Shown here piece after piece: positions 1-9,612 of a DNA stretch of 64,000 nt (position 1 is the first letter of the stretch; every line of letters begins with the position of its first letter). A program made the translations under genes and the position numbers. Under the pieces are notes generated by a model that did no database searches, was not told where the DNA came from, and worked only from the letters and a program-made list of their open reading frames with translations. Origin of the DNA: Vibrio variabilis (GTDB lineage: Bacteria > Pseudomonadota > Gammaproteobacteria > Enterobacterales > Vibrionaceae). The stretch spans positions 124,001-188,000 of the forward strand of contig NZ_JYJK01000007.1 of NCBI RefSeq assembly GCF_003263785.1, read 5' to 3'.

Positions 1-2
1 TC

Positions 3-896
3 GAAGATAATCTAGTGAACCAAAAAGTGGCGACCTTACATCTCAAGAAAATTGGCTGTGAGTATGATATCGCCAATGATGGTCAAGAAGCGGTCACACT
101 GTTTGAGAAAAATCAGAACTACACCTTTATCCTTATGGATTGCATGATGCCAGTAATGGATGGCTTTGAAGCGACAGAAAACATCCGAGCGACGGAGCAA
201 CGACTTGGTTTGGCTCGAACGCCAATTATTGCTCTAACTGCGAGTGTGGTCGATGATGACATTCAGAAGTGCTTTGATTCGGGTATGGACGACTATGTTC
301 CTAAGCCATTCAAGGCTGAGATTCTCAAAGAGAAAATTGTGACTGCGATTGAGTTGAAACAAGAGCAACTAGGTGGGCAACAAGCGCCAGTTCAGAATGT
401 GGATACAACTTCCGATGTTGCGACTGCCAATGTGGCGGACATCGAAATTGAACATAGCCAGCGACAGCCTCAACCTGAGAATGACAATAGCGCCTCAACG
501 AATGCAACAGCGACTGAATCGAGTAGTAAAGTTTTGCTGGTGGAAGACAATTTGGTGAACCAGAAAGTGGCCTCTTTGCACTTAGAGAAGGCTGGGTACC
601 AGTATGATATCGCAGACAACGGTGCTGAAGCGGTGGCGCTGTTTCAGCGCAACGGTCGTTACGACGTTATCCTCATGGATTGTATGATGCCAGTGAAAGA
701 TGGCTTTGAAGCAACACAAGATATTCGCAATTATGAAAAGCAGCAAGGAATGACGCCAACGCCGATCATTGCGTTGACCGCTAGTGTTGTCGATGACGAT
801 ATCCAGAAATGTTTTGATGCAGGGATGGATGCCTATGTACCAAAGCCTGTTAGACGAGAAAAACTACTTCATGAAATGAGCAATTATCTGTCATAG
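3..896 (+). CDS. C-terminal part of a sensor/response-regulator protein with two tandem receiver domains (5' end outside window)
   Basis: The reading frame is open to the window edge, so the start lies upstream. Two CheY-like receiver domains are visible. The first begins at the edge with EDNLVNQKVA. The second spans about nt 525-890. Each carries the acidic pair, the phospho-acceptor Asp in LMDCMMP, a Thr in ALTAS and the Lys of YVPKP. The roughly 55-residue linker between them is rich in Gln, Ala and Thr. The two receivers are strikingly alike, for example both have SVVDDDIQKCFD, which implies an internal duplication. Such tandem receivers usually end a hybrid histidine kinase, but the kinase part is not in the window, so that is inference. 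A hairpin terminator follows. Confidence 0.88.
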   Translation, partial: EDNLVNQKVATLHLKKIGCEYDIANDGQEAVTLFEKNQNYTFILMDCMMPVMDGFEATENIRATEQRLGLARTPIIALTASVVDDDIQKCFDSGMDDYVPKPFKAEILKEKIVTAIELKQEQLGGQQAPVQNVDTTSDVATANVADIEIEHSQRQPQPENDNSASTNATATESSSKVLLVEDNLVNQKVASLHLEKAGYQYDIADNGAEAVALFQRNGRYDVILMDCMMPVKDGFEATQDIRNYEKQQGMTPTPIIALTASVVDDDIQKCFDAGMDAYVPKPVRREKLLHEMSNYLS

Positions 897-930
897 GCTT
901 ATTTGATAAGTGCTTGGTTGCTTATTTGTT

Positions 931-965
931 AATGCCGCCAACCGTATGTGGCGGCATTATTTATA
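931..965 (+). terminator. Hairpin after the receiver protein
   Basis: Perfect 10-bp stem AATGCCGCCA / TGGCGGCATT with an 8-base loop, followed by a T-rich stretch. It sits 35 bases after the stop codon. Confidence 0.7.
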
Positions 966-1074
966 GTAGCGTTGATTAACTATGCTCTTGTTTCATGGTT
1001 CTAAAATTCTCGCATCTAGTAAATTAAGCTCGGCTTTCTACAATACCGTTCCGTATTAAAAACCGAGACTTGCA

Positions 1075-1991
1075 ATGACTTTAATTGTGGCATTGATTGC
1101 CATTCTCTGCTTCTTAGCGCTGCTCCCTTTAATGGTCAACAAAGAGACTTATTCTCTTAATGAGGTGCATCGTGCGGAAGCACCTGGCCAGTTTATCGAG
1201 ACCAAGTTTGGCCACGTCCATTATCAACTAGAAGGTTCGCCAGATGCGCCTTTGGTCGTGTTCGTACATGGTTTCTCTGCGCCTTCGTATATGTGGGACA
1301 ATAATCGCAAAGTGGTCGCGAATGCGGGGTATCGGGTTTTAACATTTGATCTGTATGGCCGCGGTTATTCATCACGTCCCAATGTCAAATATGACAAGCA
1401 GTTGTTTGTCGTTCAAATTGAAGAGCTTACGGCGCAATTGGCTCCGAATAAGCATTCCATATTGTTGGTTTGTCGATGGGTGGAGCCATTACTTCAGCTT
1501 TTGTGGCTCAAAACCCAGGTAAAATTCTTAGCGTCACCTACGTAGCGCCTTTCAATCAACCGGTGGATATTGGCCCTCTCACTTTGCCGGTCATTGGTAA
1601 ATGGCTCGGTTATCTGTTGTTCATTCCTAAACTTCCAAGTAATCAGGCGAATGATTTAGTGCAGCCCGAGCGCTTTCCTTATTGGGCAGATAAGTTCAGT
1701 GAACAGATGATGTATAAGGGATTTCGAAGAGCGATAATTAGCACTGGACGTCATTTGATTGCGAAAGATCCAACTAATGACTTCGCTGAGGTGGGTAAAC
1801 TTGCGGTTCCTAAGCTACTGCTATGGGGGCAGGATGATAAAGTGATTCCACTATCCGATGCTGAGCGGGTAAAAGCGTTATTGGGTAGCAACGCCAAGCT
1901 CGAAGTATTCGAAAACGCAGGTCACGCGATGCAATATGAGTGTTATGACAGGATCAACCCCAAACTTCTATCGCACTTCGAGCGAGCTTAG
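1075..1991 (+). CDS. Alpha/beta hydrolase with N-terminal membrane anchor (frame interrupted near 1465)
   Basis: Predicted serine hydrolase of the alpha/beta fold, substrate unknown. Residues 1-20 form a hydrophobic anchor. The oxyanion-region HGF lies near residue 65, the nucleophile elbow is GLSMGG, the acid is in LLLWGQDDKVIP and the catalytic His is in NAGHAM. The frame breaks at about 1461-1468, just before the nucleophile. Restoring one G (TTGTTGG to TTGGTTGG) gives ILVGLSMGG and a 305-residue protein. Both halves are well conserved in sequence, so a base-calling deletion is more likely than a dead gene. It ends in its own terminator and is convergent with the MATE gene. Confidence 0.8.
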
Positions 1992-2008
1992 TGACGACAG
2001 ATAGCTAG

Positions 2009-2043
2009 AAGAGCAAAGCAATTGAGAGCTTTGCTCTTTTTTT
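2009..2043 (+). terminator. Terminator after the alpha/beta hydrolase
   Basis: AAGAGCAAAGC / GCTTTGCTCTT stem followed by a run of seven T. It lies between the convergent hydrolase and MATE genes. Confidence 0.85.
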
Positions 2044-2052
2044 AGTTTTTGA

Positions 2053-3435
2053 CTAAGCGTTAGCAAGGGTGAGGTTGTTCATCCAGTAGCGCTTGAGGTA
2101 ACGATGGAAACAAAGTGAAAACTTCACTACCTCTTCAAAAAGCATACACGCGTAAACCCACTTAAAATCGAGTCCAAGAATAAAGGCGGCGCTAGCTGTT
2201 AATGGCAAGCCCACCATCCACATCGCAATAAAGTCCATGCGCAAGCAGAACTTGTTATCACCACCCGCACGCAGAATACCGTTAATGATGATCATATTGA
2301 GCATTCTCAGCCAGATTGCCCCGCACAAGATAGCCATCGCGGGAGAGGCGATGGGGTAAAGCTCGGCGGTATCTAGGTTTAACCACGATAGAATGCTTTC
2401 ACGCCCCAATAAGAGTCCAAAGCCAATCATCAGACCAAACACCAATACGGCTTTAATGAAGGTTTGCGACATGCTAAACGCCTGTTCAAATTCGTCTCTA
2501 CCCAAAGATTGCCCAAGTAATATCGAACAGGCGACAGAGATGCCGAAGAACAAGGAATAGCATAGCGATTCAAACGGACCCATCATGCTAAATACCGCGA
2601 GTTCCGTCGTTCCCATGTGGCCAAAAATTACTTGATACATGAGCGTGCCCATTGCCCACAACACGGCGTTCAACGTGGTTGGAACGGCAAGTGATTTATA
2701 GGAGCTCCAAAGACGCGTTGTATTGTCTAGTACTTGCTCGGTAATCAACCAATGGCGGCGTAAATTTAAGTAGCCCCAGATAAACATAACTTGTAGTAGC
2801 CGAGAAATGGTGGTTGCCAAAGCCGCCCCAGCTACGCCCATTGCAGGTACACCCCAGCCACCTTTGATAAGCCAAAAGTTAAGTCCAATGTTGATGGCAA
2901 TGGTCAGGGCTCCAAGTACCAGTGGTGTTACCGCATCGCCTGAAGAACGCATAGCAGATTCTGCCACGATCACAATATGTGTCAGGATAAGCACTGGGAA
3001 TGCATACCAAAGGTAAGTGGCTCCGAGTTCGATAACGCGGCCATCGGTGGTTTGCAGCATCATGATGTAACTAGAAAACAGCGTAATCACCATAGTAACG
3101 GGTACAAGCAATTTGGCACCAAAGACCATCGACAGTCGAGTGATGGTATTTGCGCTAGTTTTGTCGCCACGTCCCCAATACTGAGCAACAAGCACACCAT
3201 TGGCCGATGCCATGCCTGCCATGATCATAATGGCGACAAAATGCCACTTTGAGGCAATCCCCACTGCCGCGGTCGCTTCTTTACCAATATCACTCACCAT
3301 CAGTACATCGGCGAGTGCCAAAATAGCCACTAGCGCACTCTGAATAGCAACTGGGAAACCAAGTTTTACAACGGCGGACAAGAGTTGATTTGAAGCCACA
3401 CCGTTAGATGACTTATGATGGTGTTGAGTTGTCAT
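2053..3435 (-). CDS. MATE family multidrug efflux protein
   Basis: 460 residues, the usual MATE length, with about twelve hydrophobic segments in two related halves. The first half contains LAVVKLGFPVAIQSALVAI-type helix 1 and the family's AVGIASKWHF region. The second half begins near residue 235 with a matching membrane repeat. MATE proteins export cationic drugs or metabolites in exchange for Na+ or H+ across the inner membrane; the substrate here cannot be told. The start is supported by GGGAGG seven bases upstream. The gene is divergent from the AraC-type regulator at 3553, which probably controls it. Confidence 0.88.
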   Translation of the reverse strand: MTTQHHHKSSNGVASNQLLSAVVKLGFPVAIQSALVAILALADVLMVSDIGKEATAAVGIASKWHFVAIMIMAGMASANGVLVAQYWGRGDKTSANTITRLSMVFGAKLLVPVTMVITLFSSYIMMLQTTDGRVIELGATYLWYAFPVLILTHIVIVAESAMRSSGDAVTPLVLGALTIAINIGLNFWLIKGGWGVPAMGVAGAALATTISRLLQVMFIWGYLNLRRHWLITEQVLDNTTRLWSSYKSLAVPTTLNAVLWAMGTLMYQVIFGHMGTTELAVFSMMGPFESLCYSLFFGISVACSILLGQSLGRDEFEQAFSMSQTFIKAVLVFGLMIGFGLLLGRESILSWLNLDTAELYPIASPAMAILCGAIWLRMLNMIIINGILRAGGDNKFCLRMDFIAMWMVGLPLTASAAFILGLDFKWVYACMLFEEVVKFSLCFHRYLKRYWMNNLTLANA

Positions 3436-3552
3436 AGCTGCCTCCCAGTTATGTGAATTTGAAAAAAGTTAAGTGAATTAGAGAAAAGAAAATCACGGAA
3501 TGTGACTGGGTTAGAAACGTGGCTAATATAAAAAAAATGGCATTGTGAAACC

Positions 3553-4457
3553 ATGTTCAAAAATAGACAAAACCTGTGCAAATCCGTCATTGAGCAATTT
3601 GACAGCAAAGCAGAGTGGGTGGACGAAGTGTATTTGTCTGAACACTGTGATGAGCGATTCTTATCTGCCAGTGATGTTCCTGAGTTTGCCGCTGAAGACA
3701 TTTTTATGGCTGGAATGGCCAACTTACTAGATGGCTACCATGTCGAGCGTAAGGGAGTGGATGTCCACACTATACTCTTTACCATTGAGGGGGAGGCGTA
3801 CTGATCACAGAAACGGAAGTGCATGCGATAGAACCTTATTCAATTGTGGTACTGCCTGCGAATACCTCGTTCCGATTTGAAATTAACCCTCAGTACCACC
3901 ATTGGCGAATGATCTGGTTTTTGCCCAAACCGACCCAGCGCTGGAACATGTTTGCAAAGATTGGTCAAAAGGTTTTACCTTTTAACGGCTGCGAGCGGAT
4001 TTGGGCGCTGATTACCTTATTGTATGTAGAGATTGGCGGGCGATCGAGCTACCGTAAGTTGTTGGTGAGTGAGCTATGTCGTTTGATAACAGGATTTGAA
4101 TCTCAAACAAATGATTCAACGGTGAGAGTACAGGCTTTGTTTGCTCAAATCGAGGGGCAACTGCACCTACCTTGGACGGTCAAAGATATGGCGACAAAAG
4201 CTTACTTAAGTGAAGAGCAGCTCGCGAGAATCAGTAAGCAATTGTACGGCGTTTCACCAAGAGCCAGATTGATTAATTTAAGAATGGAAAAAGCCTGTGA
4301 CCTTCTAGAAAACAACGATTGGTCGGTATCAATGATTGCTGAGCGATTAGGTTACCGAGACCCGTTTAATTTTACCCATCGTTTTACAAAACAGGTCGGC
4401 TGTTCACCTTCTGCTTATCGAAAGCAAAAATTAACCAGACCGACCTTTGATAAATAG
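3553..4457 (+). CDS. AraC-family transcriptional regulator (frame interrupted near 3799)
   Basis: The C-terminal third has the double helix-turn-helix of AraC proteins, with LRMEKACDLLENNDWSVSMI, IAERLGYRDPFNFTHRF and a final GCSPSAYRK. The N-terminal half is a cupin-like sensing domain. The frame breaks at about 3799 where GCGTACTG should read GCGTTACTG; adding the T gives EGEALLITETEVHAI and a 301-residue protein. It is divergent from the MATE exporter with about 117 bases between them, so it may regulate that gene in response to an unknown ligand. Its 3' end converges on trxC. Confidence 0.82.
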
Positions 4458-4501
4458 CATTTGGCGACGGGTGCTTTGGCGACGAGAGCTTTGAAGGCTA
4501 A

Positions 4502-4939
4502 CTAGCCTTTTAAGAGCGCCTGATTGAGCCATTGATCAAACTGAGATTTCGGTAGTGCCCCGTTAATGGTATCGATTCTTTGACCGCCTTTAAATACCAT
4601 GATGGTTGGGATACTACGGATTTGAAACTGCGCGGCGAGTTGTTGCTGGGCTTCGGTATCAATTTTGATAAAACGGACGTCGCCTTGGCGTTCTTCTGCA
4701 ACTTGTTGAAATACTGGCGCAAAACCCACGCAAGGGTTGCACCATGTTGCCCAAAAGTCGACCACAATTGGCTGCTCGCTATTTAACAACGTTGAGAAGT
4801 TATCTGAAGTGCCTTCAATCGGCGCACCGTCAAGAAGAGGCGACTTACAGCGACCACAGTTTGGTGATTCGGCGATTCTATCGACAGGTAGTCGATTCAT
4901 ACCTTGGCAGTGTGGGCAGCGGGTGGTGATAGTAGACAT
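4502..4939 (-). CDS. trxC: Thioredoxin 2 with N-terminal zinc motif and CNPC active site
   Basis: 145 residues. The N-terminus has CPHC (residues 8-11) and CGRC (about 28-31), the paired zinc-binding cysteines that separate TrxC from TrxA. The thioredoxin fold follows, with FWATWCNPCVGFAPVF as active site, a cis-Pro in SIPTIM and the GA region near the end. TrxC reduces disulfides and is usually induced by oxidative stress. The active site reads WCNPC and not the usual WCGPC, which should shift its redox potential. RBS-like GGAGAA lies before the ATG. Confidence 0.92.
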   Translation of the reverse strand: MSTITTRCPHCQGMNRLPVDRIAESPNCGRCKSPLLDGAPIEGTSDNFSTLLNSEQPIVVDFWATWCNPCVGFAPVFQQVAEERQGDVRFIKIDTEAQQQLAAQFQIRSIPTIMVFKGGQRIDTINGALPKSQFDQWLNQALLKG

Positions 4940-5056
4940 GACGTTTTCTCCTGTTGTTTTTATTTACAGACGAGCGAGCACTTGGGCTAGAAGGCTGAAA
5001 TTAACAAATCAGACTTCTTTGAACCAGTGAATGTGAGTATACTCAGTCGTCTATAG

Positions 5057-5123
5057 TCAAGATAAGCAAGAAATTATCTCTCATTATCATAAGTTAGTGA
5101 TTGATATGGCTTGTTTATCTTGA
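5057..5123. promoter_or_regulatory. Imperfect 14-bp inverted repeat upstream of fabH2
   Basis: TCAAGATAAGCAAG (5057-5070) and CTTGTTTATCTTGA (5110-5123) are inverted copies matching at 13 of 14 positions, 39 bases apart and 32 bases before the fabH2 start. The wide spacing suits two operator sites looped by a regulator better than an RNA hairpin. No known binding motif was recognised. Confidence 0.35.
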
Positions 5124-5154
5124 TTGGCGAAAACTATAAGAAAATAGGTACACA

Positions 5155-6243
5155 ATGACAACTTTTTACGCCGAAATTACTGGGTGGGGTAAGTGCCTTC
5201 CACCAGCAATTCTCTCAAACCATGACCTCAGCACAGTAATGGAAACGTCAGACGAGTGGATTCGCACTCGTACCGGTATTGAAAATCGCCGAATTAGTCA
5301 CGTCAACACATCTGATATGGCGACAGTAGCGGCGAAACACGCAATGGCGTGTGCAGGTATTACGGCTGATGAGGTTGATCTGATTATTGTTGCAACGTGT
5401 TCACCTGACTCGTTGATCCCAAACACTGCATCGCGCGTTCAACAGAACTTAGGCGTGCCAGCTGCAGCGGCTTTTGATCTTAATGCTGCATGTACAGGTT
5501 TTGTTTACGGCCTAGAAACCGCAACTAAACTGATTCAGTCGGGCAACTATCGTAATGCTATCGTTATCGGTGCAGAGCGCCTTTCTTTCTTCATTGATTG
5601 GACTGAACGTGATACTGCCGTATTGTTTGGTGATGGTGCAGGTGCAGCGGTACTGACAAGAACGGAGCAAAAAGTTGGCTTGCAAGATGCGCAAATCGGC
5701 TGTGATGCAAAAGGCCGTGATATTCTAGCCGTGCCTAAGTTCGGTACGTCTATGGAGCGCTTTGCAGCAGATAACGGTTACTTTGAATTTGACTTCATTG
5801 GTAAAGAAATCTTTAAGCGTGCAGTAAAAGGCATGGGAGCAGCAGCGAACACCGTTCTATCTCGTTCTAATCTGACAAAAGATGACATTGATGTTGTGAT
5901 TCCGCACCAAGCAAACATTCGTATCATTCAAACACTTTGTGATTTGTCTGGCATTGACCAAGAGAAAGCGTTTGTAAACATTCAAAACTACGGCAATACC
6001 TCTGCGGCAACCGTGCCAATTGCACTTTGTGAAGCACTAGAACAGGGTAAGATTAAGCCAAATGACGATCTCCTGTTAGCCGCTTTCGGTGCAGGTCTAA
6101 CATGGGGCGCTGGCCACATTAAGTGGGGTGAGCGCGTAACACCTGTTGATACCAGTGATGCGGCATTGCCAGCATGTGAAGTGTCAGCTCTTGAGCTTAT
6201 GGCAACTGCGATTGAGCATTGTAAAAACAAGCCGGGTAAATAG
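5155..6243 (+). CDS. 3-oxoacyl-ACP synthase III (second FabH type)
   Basis: Thiolase-fold condensing enzyme. The catalytic triad is complete: Cys in NAACTGF (about residue 113), His in PHQANIRI (about 250) and Asn in NYGNTSAAT (about 280). FabH normally joins acetyl-CoA or another short acyl-CoA to malonyl-ACP to start fatty acid synthesis. At 362 residues it is about 45 longer than housekeeping FabH, with an extra C-terminal tail after [14 protein letters not shown]. It stands alone, not in a fab operon, and is followed by a strong terminator. It is probably an accessory FabH with its own acyl-CoA preference or a role outside core lipid synthesis; that is inference. Confidence 0.88.
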   Translation: MTTFYAEITGWGKCLPPAILSNHDLSTVMETSDEWIRTRTGIENRRISHVNTSDMATVAAKHAMACAGITADEVDLIIVATCSPDSLIPNTASRVQQNLGVPAAAAFDLNAACTGFVYGLETATKLIQSGNYRNAIVIGAERLSFFIDWTERDTAVLFGDGAGAAVLTRTEQKVGLQDAQIGCDAKGRDILAVPKFGTSMERFAADNGYFEFDFIGKEIFKRAVKGMGAAANTVLSRSNLTKDDIDVVIPHQANIRIIQTLCDLSGIDQEKAFVNIQNYGNTSAATVPIALCEALEQGKIKPNDDLLLAAFGAGLTWGAGHIKWGERVTPVDTSDAALPACEVSALELMATAIEHCKNKPGK

Positions 6244-6277
6244 AACTTAAGTAAACCGCACATAAGTAAATAGTAAA

Positions 6278-6310
6278 AAGGCCAGCTCGTTAACGAGCTG
6301 GCCTTTCTTT
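6278..6310. terminator. Bidirectional terminator after fabH2
   Basis: Long palindrome AAAGGCCAGCTCGTT / AACGAGCTGGCCTTT, with T-rich sequence on the plus side and A-rich sequence before it. It can serve both fabH2 and the minus-strand gene at 6341. Confidence 0.9.
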
Positions 6311-6340
6311 TATCACGAATACTTTCTGTTGTTACGGATA

Positions 6341-6595
6341 TCAGTTTTCTTGCTGATTACGCTTTTCGTAGAAATCCCAAACTGTGTAACGTTCTTGTTC
6401 CGACAATACACAGTAAGGAACGCGCTTGCCGCTTTCAGTGACACGCTCTAGCTTGTGGCCTTGTTCAACACAATAGACATAAGCAGGATCACTCTCTACA
6501 GTAATTTCATCCACATCATACTTATCCGGTTCACTGGCGCAGCCTGCTAGAACGCCAACCGCTACAGCGCCAATCATCCATTGTACTTTTTTCAT
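6341..6595 (-). CDS. DUF333 lipoprotein
   Basis: 84 residues. Signal peptide with lipobox LAGC at residues 16-19, then a short DUF333 domain with two cysteines (YCVEQGHKLE and VPYCVL). This family is annotated as a putative hemolysin on weak grounds; its true role is unknown. RBS-like TAGGAGAT precedes the ATG. Monocistronic by spacing. Confidence 0.8.
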   Translation of the reverse strand: MKKVQWMIGAVAVGVLAGCASEPDKYDVDEITVESDPAYVYCVEQGHKLERVTESGKRVPYCVLSEQERYTVWDFYEKRNQQEN

Positions 6596-6751
6596 TATAT
6601 CTCCTAGTTGGAAGTTAGGCTTTCGGTTAAGTGTAGGAGATTTCTAACAAAAAGTGTTTTGATTTGGTCAAATTATCGATAAATTCAGCAAATAATCCTT
6701 ATCAATGCCCACTTGTTCCCAGAATTCCTACAAACACTTGATTTACTGCTG

Positions 6752-8209
6752 TTAAATGTACTTGTTGCCTTCGCCAAAGCGATAAATGAGTCGCGTTCCC
6801 CACAAGCGATCACGAGCACCTGAATTGCGGTGATAGTTGTACTTCCAATCGGCTTGAACTGCCCAATTCGCATTCAGTGTATAATGGATGCCGGTACCAA
6901 TATTCCACTGAAGCTTTTTGGTATCGCGATCCTTGTCGATCATTGCTTCACCAACCCCTGCATTCAGATAAGGCTTAAACGCATTGTTTTCGAATAGATA
7001 GTACTGAATGTCGAAGCTGTAGTTCTCGTAAATATGCTTTTGGTTGTTTGTTGTAGACTCATAATTACCTTGCATATAACCAAGTCGCGCAGATAACTGT
7101 TGAGTAAAGTACAAGCCTAACGTGAAGGCGGGGGCAAAATCGTTCTTCAGATTACGCTCTTTATCAAGCTGCGGATAGGCGAAGCCCGCACTTACCCCAA
7201 CAATACCGTAAGTGACGGGATCGTCGGTATGTTGCTGGTAACTTTTTCTCTGACGGCGCTTTAATCCATCGGCCGTTTCGCCAGCACCAAACGCGTATTG
7301 TACCTGCATTTGATATTTGGTTTCGACATCACCATTACGCAGAACATTTGAGTGCACACCAACAAAACCCGTTCCCGCTTTTATAATCTCTTTGCCTGCC
7401 ACGTTATTGACGCCGCGACCCAAACTGTCTACGGGGTCAAGGAAGAATAGTGCGGTTGAGCCAAGCGCATCAGAGCCCATTACCGTGCCGCCCCTCAAAC
7501 GGATCTCTTTCTCTTTATTAAACGCCCATTCACCATAAACCCAACCAAGCGTGGGTGTGACAACTAGGTCTTGAATCGATGGCACTTCAGCGAATGCTTC
7601 TATACCGTATTCCCAGTAGAAGGTAGACATCAACGTGGAATACATAAACGCGTCCCACTGACGATAACCCGACTTACGAGCCGCCTGATAGTAGACGCCG
7701 CCAAAATAAGGGTGTCCAACATAATTGATCAAGTGGTCATCACGATCCCAAACAGGTCCAGAACGTACGTTATCCCACCACTTGTTCATCAGTTTGATGT
7801 CTTGTTTTTCCCAGTTGGTGATTGACTCAGGCATCAAAGCCAATACGCCAGCAACCCCGACGCCGTAACCAAAAATGGATTTGGTTTGAGACCAAAGCCT
7901 TTCACTATCTTCACCATTTTGAGGGTTGAAAAGGGAGACTCGGTACGGCGACTCGTTGAAATCGATTTGAGTGATCGTGTCGTCTTGCCTCAACTCTTCA
8001 AAACTACTATTCGTTGAAATCGAACGATAGCCAAGGGCATTCATGGTATCTTGGTGCGATGTATTGAGCTGCTGGTCGGTGAGTGTTTGATCGTAGCGTG
8101 TCGCTTGTTCAAGGAGATCCGCTTCAGTTACCGCGTTATTGGATGCGTCTGCAAGAGCAACATCGGTGGTAGATAAAGCGGCTGCGAAGAAAAAAGTACT
8201 TGGTTTCAT
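6752..8209 (-). CDS. DUF3943 outer-membrane-associated protein
   Basis: 485 residues. An N-terminal signal peptide ends near ADA. Residues about 120-235 match the DUF3943 signature, with NYVGHPYFGGVYY, a WEYGIEAFAE stretch and PSIQDLVVTPTLG. The last 200 residues look like beta-barrel strands and end in RLIYRFGEGNKYI. Probably an outer-membrane or periplasmic protein; function not known. The ATG has no strong Shine-Dalgarno sequence, so the exact start is less certain. Confidence 0.75.
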   Translation of the reverse strand: MKPSTFFFAAALSTTDVALADASNNAVTEADLLEQATRYDQTLTDQQLNTSHQDTMNALGYRSISTNSSFEELRQDDTITQIDFNESPYRVSLFNPQNGEDSERLWSQTKSIFGYGVGVAGVLALMPESITNWEKQDIKLMNKWWDNVRSGPVWDRDDHLINYVGHPYFGGVYYQAARKSGYRQWDAFMYSTLMSTFYWEYGIEAFAEVPSIQDLVVTPTLGWVYGEWAFNKEKEIRLRGGTVMGSDALGSTALFFLDPVDSLGRGVNNVAGKEIIKAGTGFVGVHSNVLRNGDVETKYQMQVQYAFGAGETADGLKRRQRKSYQQHTDDPVTYGIVGVSAGFAYPQLDKERNLKNDFAPAFTLGLYFTQQLSARLGYMQGNYESTTNNQKHIYENYSFDIQYYLFENNAFKPYLNAGVGEAMIDKDRDTKKLQWNIGTGIHYTLNANWAVQADWKYNYHRNSGARDRLWGTRLIYRFGEGNKYI

Positions 8210-8391
8210 AATAATTGGGGTATTTTTAGGTGCTATGTCTATTATTGCCTAACGTCCCTTTAAGCGAGGTGGGGATGTTAACACTCTGGTAAATGATTGT
8301 CTCATCCCATTTGATGAGAAACTGAGATTGAACTGTAAGTTATATTTTTGTGGTAAACTTCACGAAAAATAGACCAACTCAGAGCAAGACT

Positions 8392-8910
8392 ATGCGACAA
8401 CTCACTACAGCCATTCACCCAGATATCGCTCATCTTGATAACAAGAGCATCGTAAAAAGAAACGCGACTCGTGCCATTGTCATTGATGGCGAAGATATTC
8501 TGCTTCTCTACACCGAGCGTTATCATGATTACTCCCTTCCTGGAGGCGGCATTGATGAGGGCGAAGACGTTATTGCAGGTTTGGTTCGCGAGTTAGAAGA
8601 AGAGACGGGCGCTAAAAACATCCACGGGATCAAACCATTTGGTATCTATGAAGAGTTTCGTCCTTGGTACAAAGACGATGCGGATGTGATGCATATGATT
8701 TCATTTTGCTACTCTTGCAAAGTGGATCGAGAACTCGGTGAGACTGCTTATGAAGACTATGAAGTCAAAAATGGTATGAAGCCAGTTTGGGTTAACATTC
8801 ATGAGGCCATTGCTTTCAACGAGAAAACGATTGCAGAGAGCGATAAGAAAGGCATGAGTATTGAGCGAGAAACGTATCTATTGCATTTGATCGCCAAAGA
8901 AATGCTTTAG
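8392..8910 (+). CDS. Nudix hydrolase
   Basis: The Nudix box is present around residues 50-72: GGGIDEGEDVIAGLVREL followed by EEETGA, matching Gx5Ex7REUxEExGU. These enzymes cut nucleoside diphosphates linked to another group; the substrate cannot be read from sequence. I chose the ATG at 8392, which begins MRQLTTAIHP, over a further upstream start, as it gives a normal 172-residue length. The next gene starts 19 bases downstream, so the two are likely co-transcribed. Confidence 0.87.
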   Translation: MRQLTTAIHPDIAHLDNKSIVKRNATRAIVIDGEDILLLYTERYHDYSLPGGGIDEGEDVIAGLVRELEEETGAKNIHGIKPFGIYEEFRPWYKDDADVMHMISFCYSCKVDRELGETAYEDYEVKNGMKPVWVNIHEAIAFNEKTIAESDKKGMSIERETYLLHLIAKEML

Positions 8911-8929
8911 AGTCAGGAGACACTATTTC

Positions 8930-9589
8930 ATGAAATTGATGAGTAAAGACGATAACTTCTTCTTTTTACTTGGGTCGTTATTGGTGCTGTTTTTTTTGAG
9001 CGCTGTGGTACATCAGTTTAAAGATGATGCCCAAGACTATGTGCTGGCTTTGATTATTCTTTGCATGAGTACGTCGATTGTTGGTGTACATAGAAAGCAG
9101 ACCTTTTACCGCTCTTGGTATGCAGTGATGATCATAGTAGCAGTCACATCGGGCGTGTTTTCATTGTTCGAGGACTATGATCTCTCGTTGGTGACCTTGT
9201 TTGCATTACTGTTTTTCGTATTAGCCCAGACGTTTTCAGCGCTTAAACAGGTCATCATGCCGAAACAAGTCACTATCAATCAAATTGTTGGCTCAATATG
9301 CGTTTATCTACTGTTCGGTCTCTCTTTCTCATTCATCTATCTGATCCAACTCGAACTGTTCGTTGAGCCTTTTAACGGGTTGGAGGCGAAACCTTGGCTA
9401 GATAACTTGTTCGATGTGATTTACTTTAGCTTTGTCACACTGACGACAGTCGGCTATGGCGATATTTCACCGGCTCTAGCCATCCCGCGTTTCTTCGTGT
9501 TTTTGGAGTCGATTACAGGCAGTTTTTACCTAGCAATTATGGTTGCGAGCTTAGTGAGCAGTCATCTTGCTCAAAAAGAGACCGAGTAG
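8930..9589 (+). CDS. Potassium channel-like membrane protein
   Basis: 219 residues with about six hydrophobic segments. Near residue 165 the sequence TLTTVGYGDISP is the K+ selectivity filter (TVGYGD), followed by a last membrane helix. The pore unit is thus of the two-helix ion-channel type with an unusually long membrane N-terminal part in place of a voltage sensor. No RCK domain follows. It has a GGAG ribosome site and probably shares an operon with the Nudix gene. Confidence 0.87.
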   Translation: MKLMSKDDNFFFLLGSLLVLFFLSAVVHQFKDDAQDYVLALIILCMSTSIVGVHRKQTFYRSWYAVMIIVAVTSGVFSLFEDYDLSLVTLFALLFFVLAQTFSALKQVIMPKQVTINQIVGSICVYLLFGLSFSFIYLIQLELFVEPFNGLEAKPWLDNLFDVIYFSFVTLTTVGYGDISPALAIPRFFVFLESITGSFYLAIMVASLVSSHLAQKETE

Positions 9590-9612
9590 CGCTTTTGATT
9601 CAATAGACCTGT

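Noticed and set aside
1075..1991. Two overlapping short hydrolase genes
   Set aside because: They are the two halves of one enzyme split by a single missing G; the nucleophile motif sits exactly at the break.
3432..3722. Minus-strand gene between MATE and AraC genes
   Set aside because: It is antisense to the AraC start and reads like low-complexity shadow sequence.
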